Below, in pieces: positions 1 to 5,518 of a DNA stretch of 8,590 nt. Origin of the DNA: JBBSQE01 sp038258095 (GTDB lineage: Bacteria > Actinomycetota > Thermoleophilia > Solirubrobacterales > 70-9); assembly GCA_038258095.1 (NCBI GenBank), contig JBBSQE010000141.1, positions 1 to 8,590 on the forward strand. Direction: 5' to 3'. Position numbers and translations under genes: made by a program. Position 1 is the stretch's first letter. The number at the start of each line of letters is the position of its first letter. The notes under the pieces were generated by a model that saw only the letters and a list, made by a program, of their open reading frames with translations, did not search any database and was not told where the DNA came from.

Positions 1-298
1 CGGCGGTGCCCACCCAGACGTTCCCTCGCCGCGACGACACGAAGGAGCCGTGGGTGCAGTCGTGGAAGACGATGAAGGTCCGCGTCAGGAAGCCCGAGGT
101 CGGAACGGCGATCGCAAGGGTCAGCCAGTACGAGACGTCGAGGGCGAAGTACATGAGCGCCATGCCGGCCAGGTAGGGGACGACGGAGGTGGCGATGTCG
201 CGGACCGCGCGGCGGTTGTCGGCCTTCGCGTACGGAGCGAGGTCCTCGCGCCAGAAGGCCTGTCCACGCGCCTCCGGCGCTGCTGCCGCGGCTTCCAT
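1..298 (-). CDS. Fatty acid desaturase, N-terminal part (cut by window edge)
   Basis: Only the first 99 residues are present; the gene runs off the left edge. The protein has a short Ala-rich N-terminus, then FWREDLAPYAKADNRRA, a hydrophobic stretch at about residues 39-53, and a second at about 58-78. This leads directly into HDCTHGSF, with HDCTH at residues 79-83. That is the first histidine box (HxxxH) of membrane di-iron fatty acid desaturases, placed right after a membrane segment as the family requires. Such enzymes use O2 and reduced electron carriers to put double bonds into acyl chains and so adjust membrane fluidity. The later histidine boxes lie outside the window, so regiospecificity cannot be judged. 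I chose the ATG at 298 because an AAGGGGA Shine-Dalgarno motif lies about 10 nt upstream. An in-frame ATG at 331, directly after a stop codon, would add 11 residues but has a poorer ribosome binding site. The gene lies 85 bp downstream of the BrkB-family gene on the same strand and is probably co-transcribed with it. Confidence 0.88.
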   Translation of the reverse strand, partial: MEAAAAAPEARGQAFWREDLAPYAKADNRRAVRDIATSVVPYLAGMALMYFALDVSYWLTLAIAVPTSGFLTRTFIVFHDCTHGSFVSSRRGNVWVGTA

Positions 299-383
299 GT
301 TTGGTCGTTCCCCTTCTGGTCGGCGCTCCATTTACGAGTCTTCGAGGCGAGTTCCCGCCGGCTGCTGCGCCCGCGAATCTGTC

Positions 384-1319
384 CTAGCCGTTCTTCGCCG
401 GAAGATCAAGAGTATCGGCCAGAGCAGTGCCTGCGTCCAGCTGCATCTGTCGCTCGATCTCGGCGTCGAGCTCGGCTCCGAAGAGGAGCGCGACGTTGGT
501 CAGCCAGATCCAGCCGACGAGGATGATCGCCCCAGCGAAGGTTCCGTAGATCGCGCCGACGTTGGCGACGTTCGAGATGTAGGTGGAAAAGCCGACCGAG
601 GCCCCGAACCAGATGATCACGCCCGCGAAGGCGCCCGGAGTGACCCAGCGAAACCCGCGCTGCTCGACATCCGGGGTCACGTAGTAGACGAGCGAGAAGA
701 TCAGGACGGTGACGGCCAGCGCCGCCGGCCAGCGCGCGATATCCCAGATGTTGGCCGCCGTGTCCCCCAGCCCGATGAACCCGAACATGTCGTGGGCGAA
801 ACCGCCGCCGACGAACAGCAGGACGAGGCTGGTCAGCACCAGGACGATCAGGACCATGATCAACGCGATGTCGACCCCCTTGCGGGTCAGGAAGCTCCGT
901 CCGCTCTCGGCCTCGAATACGACGTTAAGTGCGCGGCGCGCTGCCTCAAGCACTCCGGTCATCCCGTAGAACGCGACGGCGATGCTGATGAGCAGGCCGG
1001 TGAGGGCCGTGCCCTTGCTCTGGAGCGCGTTGCTGAGCGCGTCATCGACGGCGTTGACGACCGTCGGGGGCGCAACGTCACGCAGGTAGTTGATGATCGC
1101 GTTGTAGGTCTCCGGATACTGGCCGATCAGGCCCAGAAGCGAGAGGCCGAGCAGCATCGCCGGGAACAGGGACATCAGGCTGTAGTAGGTCAGCGCCGCG
1201 GCGTGGTGGGTCATCTGATCGTCGTAGAACGAGATCAGCGTCCGCTTCACCACTGCGTAGATCCGGCGCACACGTGAGTTGTACCGGCGCGGCCGCCCTC
1301 CCCCGCCCTTCAGGCCCAT
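384..1319 (-). CDS. YihY/virulence factor BrkB family inner-membrane protein
   Basis: The 311-residue product has six predicted membrane segments at about residues 38-66, 103-125, 149-171, 187-205, 218-239 and 252-272. It carries family hallmarks: AALTYYSLMSLFPAML in the first segment, FYGMTGVLEAARRALN in the second, YGTFAGAIILVGWIWL in the last, and the GAELDAEIER motif just after it. Length and topology match the YihY/BrkB family (formerly mis-called RNase BN). The molecular function is unresolved; roles in transport or envelope integrity have been proposed. The reading frame is open further upstream to 1457, but the ATG at 1319 is preferred. It has AAGGA five nt upstream, the extra 46 residues would be basic and unlike the family, and they would overlap the divergent glutathione S-transferase-like gene. 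The desaturase follows 85 bp downstream on the same strand. Confidence 0.9.
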   Translation of the reverse strand: MGLKGGGGRPRRYNSRVRRIYAVVKRTLISFYDDQMTHHAAALTYYSLMSLFPAMLLGLSLLGLIGQYPETYNAIINYLRDVAPPTVVNAVDDALSNALQSKGTALTGLLISIAVAFYGMTGVLEAARRALNVVFEAESGRSFLTRKGVDIALIMVLIVLVLTSLVLLFVGGGFAHDMFGFIGLGDTAANIWDIARWPAALAVTVLIFSLVYYVTPDVEQRGFRWVTPGAFAGVIIWFGASVGFSTYISNVANVGAIYGTFAGAIILVGWIWLTNVALLFGAELDAEIERQMQLDAGTALADTLDLPAKNG

Positions 1320-1331
1320 TAGGGTCCTTTC
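1320..1331. promoter_or_regulatory. 12-bp divergent start region holding two ribosome binding sites
   Basis: Only 12 bp separate the ATG of the BrkB-family gene (minus, 1319) from the ATG of the glutathione S-transferase-like gene (plus, 1332). Read on the minus strand the segment gives AAAGGA (plus positions 1325-1330), five to six nt from the BrkB start. Read on the plus strand it gives AGGG (1321-1324), seven nt from the GST start. Each promoter must therefore lie inside the coding region of the other gene, unless the mRNAs are leaderless. Confidence 0.7.
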
Positions 1332-2066
1332 ATGCCCACGGCCCCGGATCTCACCCTCCACGTCCTGCCTCCCTCGCATCCGTGCATGACCGCGACCGCG
1401 GCGCTGGAGCTCAAGGGTCTCTCCTACGAGCGGGTCGAGCTGGCGCCGGGGCCACACGTCGAGCAGATGCAGGAGATCTACGGCAAGGGCAACTCAACCG
1501 TTCCCGGCCTGCTTATCGACGGGGAGGCGGTCCACGGGTCCCGCCCGATCCTCGCTCGCCTCGAGGAGTTGGTCCCCGAGCCCGCCCTCTACCCGGACTC
1601 CCGAGCCGACGCGATCCTCGAGGCGGAACGCTGGGGTGACGACGAACTGCAGGACCTGGGCCGGCGGCTGCCCTTCGGCGCCCTCCAGTTCCGTCCCGAG
1701 GCGATGGGCACGCTCGCCGGAGGCGAGCCACTCGATCCTCCCGGCACCGATTTCGCCATGAAGTACATCCGGCAGACCTGGAGGTACCACGGAATCACCG
1801 CCGAGCGGCTCGCTGAGGATCTCGCGGGCCTGCCCGCCAAGATCGACCACATCGACTCACTTGCCGCCGATGGCATCATCGGCGCCGAGGAGCCCACCGC
1901 GGCCGACCTCCAGATCGGAGCAACGGTCCGCGTCCTACTCGTCGTCGGCGACCTGCTCCCGCTGCTCGAGGGCCGGGCCGGCGAGCAGATCGCCCGCCGC
2001 TGGTTCCCGGACTACCCGGGGCTGGTCCCGGCCGGAGCATTCCCGGCGGGCTGGGTCAAGGGGTAG
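1332..2066 (+). CDS. Glutathione S-transferase-fold family protein
   Basis: The 244-residue protein starts with a thioredoxin-fold GST N-terminal domain. It runs LTLHVLPPSHPCMTATAALELKGL at about residues 7-30, where the SHPC segment (15-18) sits at the usual active-site S/CxxC position. Next come the beta strand SYERVEL and the cis-proline region STVPGLLIDGEAVHGS (55-70), with Pro58. A helical C-terminal domain follows, with a PTAADLQIGATVRVLL segment near residues 190-205 typical of GST C-domains. Usual members conjugate or reduce electrophiles with a thiol. Actinobacteria generally use mycothiol rather than glutathione, so the true thiol partner is open. The start at 1332 is needed to keep the first beta strand of the fold; the next ATG (Met19) would destroy it. 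The usual Glu-Ser glutathione-binding pair after the cis-Pro loop appears as Gly-Ser (69-70), another reason not to assume glutathione. The gene diverges from the BrkB-family gene. Confidence 0.8.
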   Translation: MPTAPDLTLHVLPPSHPCMTATAALELKGLSYERVELAPGPHVEQMQEIYGKGNSTVPGLLIDGEAVHGSRPILARLEELVPEPALYPDSRADAILEAERWGDDELQDLGRRLPFGALQFRPEAMGTLAGGEPLDPPGTDFAMKYIRQTWRYHGITAERLAEDLAGLPAKIDHIDSLAADGIIGAEEPTAADLQIGATVRVLLVVGDLLPLLEGRAGEQIARRWFPDYPGLVPAGAFPAGWVKG

Positions 2067-2084
2067 GGCGAGCGCCCGCTCGCC
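2067..2084 (+). terminator. Hairpin immediately after the GST-like stop codon
   Basis: GGCGAGC (2067-2073) pairs perfectly with GCTCGCC (2078-2084) across a GCCC loop, starting one base after the TAG at 2064-2066. No T-tract follows, so it is either a non-canonical terminator of the kind common in high-GC genomes or a 3'-end stabilising stem. Termination is inferred. Confidence 0.45.
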
Positions 2085-2115
2085 GAGGGCCCGCAAAGCC
2101 AGGGCCCGCTCGCCG
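2074..2115. repeat. Short direct repeats in the GST-DUF559 spacer
   Basis: The 12-mer GCCCGCTCGCCG occurs at 2074-2085 and again at 2104-2115, 30 bp apart. The 9-mer AGGGCCCGC occurs at 2086-2094 and 2101-2109, 15 bp apart. The left hairpin arm at 2067-2074 can therefore pair with either of two CGCTCGCC copies. This may be local duplication; no function is shown. Confidence 0.6.
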
Positions 2116-2160
2116 CGAACCGCACCCAAACGGCGTATGCAGGGGGGCGATTCGGAGGTC

Positions 2161-2202
2161 GTTGAACCCTTGATGTCGTCATGGCGACGAAAAAGGTTCA
2201 AC
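2161..2202. promoter_or_regulatory. Inverted repeat centred on the DUF559 gene start codon, possible operator or mRNA hairpin
   Basis: GTTGAACC (2161-2168) and GGTTCAAC (2195-2202) are perfect 8-bp inverted copies whose midpoint falls on the ATG at 2181. Nested inside, TCGTC (2176-2180) pairs with GACGA (2186-2190), which leaves the start codon in a 5-nt loop. No Shine-Dalgarno motif lies at normal spacing; GGAGG at 2154-2158 is 22 nt away. AbiEi-family antitoxins are known to repress their own operons by binding inverted repeats, so an autoregulatory operator is a reasonable inference. Control of translation by RNA structure is the alternative. Confidence 0.5.
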
Positions 2203-3098
2203 CATCCAGAGGCAAGATCTGGCGTGTCGCGTCGCGCCAGTACGACCGAATCACCTACCAACAGCTGATCGCGCTGGGTCTCACCCCGAGTGCGATCCGG
2301 CACAGGGTGGCTAACGGACGGCTGATTCCCGTCGCTCGGGGCGTCTTCGCGATCTCGAGGCCACGCGGAACCGACGAGGAGCGCTGGATGACCGGCGTTC
2401 TGCAATGCGGGGAGGAGGCGCTCCTGGGTCAGGGCAGCGGTGCCTGGCTATGGGGGTTTGCGCCGCGGAGGGATCTCCGCACCGAGGTGAACGTCCCGAA
2501 CACGGTACGACGCCACCCACATGCGGTTGTCGTCCATCGGAGGCAACCCAAGGTGATGGCCGAGAGCAGGCGCTATCGCCTGATCCCCGTCACTTCTCCC
2601 GCGCTCACCCTCATCGACATCGCCGACCGCCTCGGCGCCGGGGGACTCGAGACCGCGGTCGCAAAGGCCGACTCGAAGAACATCGTCCGGGTCGCGCAGG
2701 TCCGGGCCGCCGCCGAGAAGCACTCCCGACTGCCGGGGGCCAAGCTCGTTCGGGTCACGCTCGACCGCCGGACCTTCCGGGTCACCCAGTCAGAGCTCGA
2801 GAAGGAATTTCTACGGCTCGTCGTCGCCGCTGGGCTGCCGCTGCCCGAGACGCAGATCGTCAAGGGCACGGCGAGGGTCGACTTCATCTGGGCCGAGCTC
2901 GGGCTGGTCGTCGAGGTCGACGGACTGCAGTTCCACCGAACCCCCGCCCAGCAGAACGAGGATGCGCGGCGAGACCATGCACACCAGCTCGCGGGCCGGA
3001 CGCCGATGCGGTTCTCCCACGCCCAGGTGTTCTTCGAGCCCGGCTACGTGGTCGAGACGGTCACCGAGATGATCGGGCAGCTCGCCGAGCCCGCATAG
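2181..3098 (+). CDS. AbiEi-type winged-helix plus DUF559 endonuclease-like domain protein
   Basis: The 305-residue protein has three parts. Residues about 13-60 form a winged helix of the AbiEi antitoxin N-terminal type: ITYQQLIALGLTPSAIRHRVANGRLIPVARGVFAI. Residues about 63-175 form the middle region seen in these proteins, including TSPALTLIDIADRLGAGGLETAV. Residues about 200-300 form a DUF559/Vsr-like restriction-endonuclease fold with SELEKEFLRLV, then RVDFIW (Asp234), VVEVDG (Glu245, Asp247) and FHR. The D...ExD pattern resembles a PD-(D/E)xK core with the usual Lys replaced, so nuclease activity is possible but unproven. No AbiEii-type nucleotidyltransferase toxin lies on either side, so it is an orphan here. 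The nearest upstream in-frame stop is at 2163-2165 and no alternative start exists, which fixes the ATG at 2181. The gene converges on kup with a 23-bp gap. Actual DNA target and role are unknown. Confidence 0.8.
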   Translation: MATKKVQPSRGKIWRVASRQYDRITYQQLIALGLTPSAIRHRVANGRLIPVARGVFAISRPRGTDEERWMTGVLQCGEEALLGQGSGAWLWGFAPRRDLRTEVNVPNTVRRHPHAVVVHRRQPKVMAESRRYRLIPVTSPALTLIDIADRLGAGGLETAVAKADSKNIVRVAQVRAAAEKHSRLPGAKLVRVTLDRRTFRVTQSELEKEFLRLVVAAGLPLPETQIVKGTARVDFIWAELGLVVEVDGLQFHRTPAQQNEDARRDHAHQLAGRTPMRFSHAQVFFEPGYVVETVTEMIGQLAEPA

Positions 3099-3121
3099 AT
3101 CACCGATTCCGATCCGATCAC

Positions 3122-5038
3122 CTAGAGATCGATGTGCGAGCCCATCACCACGGTCTGCTCGTCGGGCAGGCCGAAGTACTCGGATGGCTGCGTCGAGTTC
3201 CTGGAGATCGTCGTGAAGAGGCGCTTGCGCCACATCCGCATTCCCGGCGCCCGTGTCGGAACGATCGTGATCCGGGACATGAAGTAGGAGCAGCCGTCGG
3301 CGTCGATCTCGCACTCGATCTTGTTGTTGTCGGCTGCCCAGCGGAGCAGGTCGGGGATGTTCGGCGAATCCTGGAAGCCGAACAACGCCGAGAGGTGGGT
3401 GATCCCGTCGTCGGCGAAGCCGAGGTCATCGACGGTCAGCCGATCCTCCAGGTCGACGTGCGGAACGCGCGCGGTCTGGATCGAGAGGACGACGGCTGCC
3501 TCCTGCAGCGCGTGGTTGTGCTCGACGTTCGCGCGCATCGCCAGCGGGACGGTGTCGATGCTGCGGTTGAGGAAAACTGCCGTTCCGGGCACCCGGTTCA
3601 CGGGCGGGTCCAGATCCCCGATCTTCTCTACGAACTCCCGCAGCGGCCCTTCCTCCTCGCTGCGATTCTTGGTGACGACCCTGCGGCCGTGCTGCCAGGT
3701 GGTCAGCACCGTGAAGACGGCGAACGCGATCAGGAGAGGGAACCAGCCTCCGTGCAGGACCTTCGGCAGGTTCGCCGTGAAGAAGGCGAGGTCGATCGCA
3801 AGGAAATAGACGAGGCCGGCGGCGACCAGCCAGAGCGGCTTGTGCCAGAGCTTGCGCACGACCACGAAGAAAAGGAGCGTGTCGATCGCGAGCGTTCCGG
3901 TCACGGCGATCCCGTAGGCGGAGGCGAGGTTCTTCGACGATCCGAAGCCGATCACGAGGCCGACGACCGCTACGAAGAGGCCCCAGTTGACGACTGGCGC
4001 GTAGACCTGCCCCTCGTGCTCTGAGGTGTGCAGGATCTTCAACCGCGGCAGAAAGCCGAGCTGAACCGCCTGCCGGGTGACGGAGAACGCGCCGGAGATC
4101 ACGGCCTGCGATGCGATCACGGTCGCGACGGTCGCGAGCAGCACCATCGGTACGCGGCCCCAATCCGGAATCAGGAGAAAGAACGGGTTGCTGATGTTCG
4201 CGGTGCTCTCGAGGATGAGCGAGCCCTGGCCCATGTAGTTGAGGACCAGCGCCGGGAACACGAGGAAGAACCATGCCCGGCGGATCGGCGGCCGACCGAA
4301 ATGGCCCATGTCCGCGTAGAGGGCCTCGGCGCCGGTCACCGCGAGGACGATCGAGCCGAGCGAGAGGAACGCGGTGCCGCCGTGCTCGGTGAAGAACCGG
4401 ACGCCGTATGTCGGCGAGAGAGCCTTAAGGATCTCCGGGTCCTGCGCCACCTGCACGACGCCCGACAGGGCAAGGATCGAGAACCACACGCCCATGATCG
4501 GCCCGAAGTAGCGGCCGACCGCACCGGTTCCGAAGCGCTGGATGACAAACAGCAGGGTGAGGACCACGACCGTGATCGGAATCACGAGATCGTGCAGGCT
4601 GGGTGAGACGACCTCGAGGCCCTCGACCGCCGAGAGGACCGAGATCGCCGGTGTGATCATGCCGTCGCCGTAGAAGAGCGAAGCGCCGAAGATGCCGAGG
4701 GCGACCAGCAGCGCCTTCGTGAGCTTGCCGTTCAGCTTCACGCCCTGAACCAGCGCGATCAGGGCCATGATCCCCCCCTCGCCCCCGTTGTCGGCGCGCA
4801 TGATGAAGGTCAGGTACTTGACCGAGACGATGCTCGTGACCGACCAGATGATCAGCGAGATGACGCCGAAGACATCGGCCTCGGTCGGCTTGACGGCCCC
4901 GTGGTCGGCCGAGAAGACGGTCTGAAGCGCATACAGCGGGCTCGTGCCGATGTCGCCGAAGACGACCCCGAGCGCCCCCACGGTCAGCGCCGCGATGCCC
5001 GCCCTGCCGACCGCGGAGTGCGTGGGTGCGCTCGGCAT
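3122..5038 (-). CDS. kup: Low-affinity potassium transport system protein Kup
   Basis: The 638-residue product has the length and signatures of the KUP/HAK/KT family of K+ (H+-coupled) uptake proteins of the cytoplasmic membrane. Visible motifs are GVVFGDIGTSPLYAL (residues 24-38), NGGEGG (84-89), FYGDGMITPAISVLSAVEGLE (122-142), VTGAEALYADMGHFGRPPIRRAW (234-256) and NYMGQGSLI (267-275). About twelve hydrophobic segments fill residues 12-460. A cytosolic C-terminal domain follows, with the typical VPGTAVFLNRSIDTVPLAMRANVEHNH run. Asp29 and Glu139 fall in the conserved acidic positions of the family. The ATG at 5038 is the only credible start: a TGA lies in frame upstream with no GTG, TTG or ATG between. 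The ribosome binding site is weak (AGGG about 13 nt away), and the 116-bp leader holds two strong hairpins. The gene follows csbD on the same strand and converges on the DUF559 gene with no visible terminator in the 23-bp gap. Confidence 0.97.
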   Translation of the reverse strand: MPSAPTHSAVGRAGIAALTVGALGVVFGDIGTSPLYALQTVFSADHGAVKPTEADVFGVISLIIWSVTSIVSVKYLTFIMRADNGGEGGIMALIALVQGVKLNGKLTKALLVALGIFGASLFYGDGMITPAISVLSAVEGLEVVSPSLHDLVIPITVVVLTLLFVIQRFGTGAVGRYFGPIMGVWFSILALSGVVQVAQDPEILKALSPTYGVRFFTEHGGTAFLSLGSIVLAVTGAEALYADMGHFGRPPIRRAWFFLVFPALVLNYMGQGSLILESTANISNPFFLLIPDWGRVPMVLLATVATVIASQAVISGAFSVTRQAVQLGFLPRLKILHTSEHEGQVYAPVVNWGLFVAVVGLVIGFGSSKNLASAYGIAVTGTLAIDTLLFFVVVRKLWHKPLWLVAAGLVYFLAIDLAFFTANLPKVLHGGWFPLLIAFAVFTVLTTWQHGRRVVTKNRSEEEGPLREFVEKIGDLDPPVNRVPGTAVFLNRSIDTVPLAMRANVEHNHALQEAAVVLSIQTARVPHVDLEDRLTVDDLGFADDGITHLSALFGFQDSPNIPDLLRWAADNNKIECEIDADGCSYFMSRITIVPTRAPGMRMWRKRLFTTISRNSTQPSEYFGLPDEQTVVMGSHIDL

Positions 5039-5050
5039 CGTGGGCCGAGA

Positions 5051-5093
5051 CCCTACGGGCCCGAGCGGCGCTTGGCCACCGGGCCCGTCAGGG
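5051..5093 (-). promoter_or_regulatory. Long hairpin in the kup leader
   Basis: The arm at 5051-5062 (CCCTACGGGCCC) pairs with 5081-5093 (GGGCCCGTCAGGG). This gives 12 base pairs with one bulged base at 5089 and an 18-nt loop. In kup mRNA the stem ends 12 nt before the ATG and takes in the only AGGG that could serve as a ribosome binding site (plus 5051-5054). Folding would be expected to hide that site. It resembles no riboswitch I can name; regulation is inferred from position. Confidence 0.5.
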
Positions 5094-5107
5094 TCTGCTG
5101 CTCACCG

Positions 5108-5131
5108 CCGCCGGGCTCTCGGGCCCGGCGG
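5108..5131 (-). terminator. Hairpin downstream of csbD, terminator or attenuator
   Basis: CCGCCGGGC (5108-5116) pairs perfectly with GCCCGGCGG (5123-5131): nine GC-rich pairs with a 6-nt loop. It lies 23 nt past the csbD stop on the minus strand. No T-tract follows in the direction of transcription, so termination may be partial, which would allow csbD-kup readthrough. It shares the CGGGCCCG palindrome with the next hairpin. Confidence 0.5.
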
Positions 5132-5154
5132 AGGAGTTGTCCAGCGGCTGCCCG

Positions 5155-5334
5155 CTAATCGTCCTTCGGGTTGACGGTGTCCTTGATCTTGTCGGCGGTG
5201 TCGCCGACCGCGTCCTTGACCGAGCCACTGGCCTTGTCGACCTTGCCCTCGTTCTTCAAGCTCTGGTCGTCGGTCAGGTCGCCGGCGGCTTCCTTGACCC
5301 GGCCCTTTGCATCATCTGCCGTTCCGTCGCTCAT
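5155..5334 (-). CDS. csbD: CsbD family stress-response protein
   Basis: A 59-residue hydrophilic, charged protein: MSDGTADDAKGRVKEAAGDLTDDQS, then LKNEGKVDKASGSVKDAVGDTADKIKDTV. The two AKGRVKEAAGDLTDD / ASGSVKDAVGD-like half-repeats and the small size are typical of the CsbD family. In Bacillus subtilis csbD is a sigma-B-dependent general stress gene; the biochemical role is not known. I prefer the second in-frame ATG at 5334 because GAGAGG sits six nt before it. The ATG at 5340 directly abuts that motif with no spacing. The gene lies between the secreted hydrolase (upstream, 184-bp gap with a hairpin) and kup (downstream). I found no convincing sigma-B-like promoter upstream, so stress control is inferred from the family only. 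Confidence 0.9.
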   Translation of the reverse strand: MSDGTADDAKGRVKEAAGDLTDDQSLKNEGKVDKASGSVKDAVGDTADKIKDTVNPKDD

Positions 5335-5340
5335 TTGCAT

Positions 5341-5346
5341 CCTCTC
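5341..5346 (-). promoter_or_regulatory. Ribosome binding site deciding the csbD start
   Basis: GAGAGG on the minus strand is six nt from the ATG at 5334 and zero nt from the ATG at 5340, so it supports the shorter 59-residue protein. Confidence 0.6.
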
Positions 5347-5461
5347 TCTCGGGCGCTCGTGCGGATCTCGCCAGGCGGACCCGTGGCGCCGATTTGCTCC
5401 AGTTGGGTGATGCGTATGACTTCCCGGTTCCCGATCGAGCGTTGTTTTAGTCCCCTTGGGT

Positions 5462-5487
5462 CCTCGACGGTCGCGTGACCGCCGAGG
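5462..5487 (-). terminator. Hairpin between the hydrolase and csbD
   Basis: CCTCGACGGTC (5462-5472) pairs with GACCGCCGAGG (5477-5487) with one A-C mismatch and a 4-nt loop. It begins 31 nt past the hydrolase stop codon on the minus strand. No U-run follows, only CCCAAGGGGACTAAAAC, so this is a probable GC-rich terminator. It would separate the hydrolase transcript from csbD. Confidence 0.5.
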
Positions 5488-5518
5488 AACGCCCCGCGTC
5501 CGGACACTCCGGGTGCCG

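Noticed and set aside
189..1277. 362-codon plus-strand frame antisense to the desaturase and BrkB genes
   Set aside because: Asp/Arg/Gln-rich shadow of the BrkB coding strand; no credible ribosome binding site or fold.
3099..3121. Shared terminator between the convergent DUF559 gene and kup
   Set aside because: The 23-bp gap contains GATC-rich direct repeats but no inverted repeat able to form a stable stem.
2405..4024. 539-codon open frame on the plus strand covering the end of the DUF559 gene and half of kup
   Set aside because: It overlaps two well-supported genes in other frames, its product is Arg/Asp-rich and low in complexity, and long spurious frames are expected in GC-rich DNA.
5444..5462. 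GTTTT...GGGT pair resembling a sigma-B-type promoter
   Set aside because: It lies on the plus strand, pointing away from csbD into the 3' end of the hydrolase, and the spacing is short.
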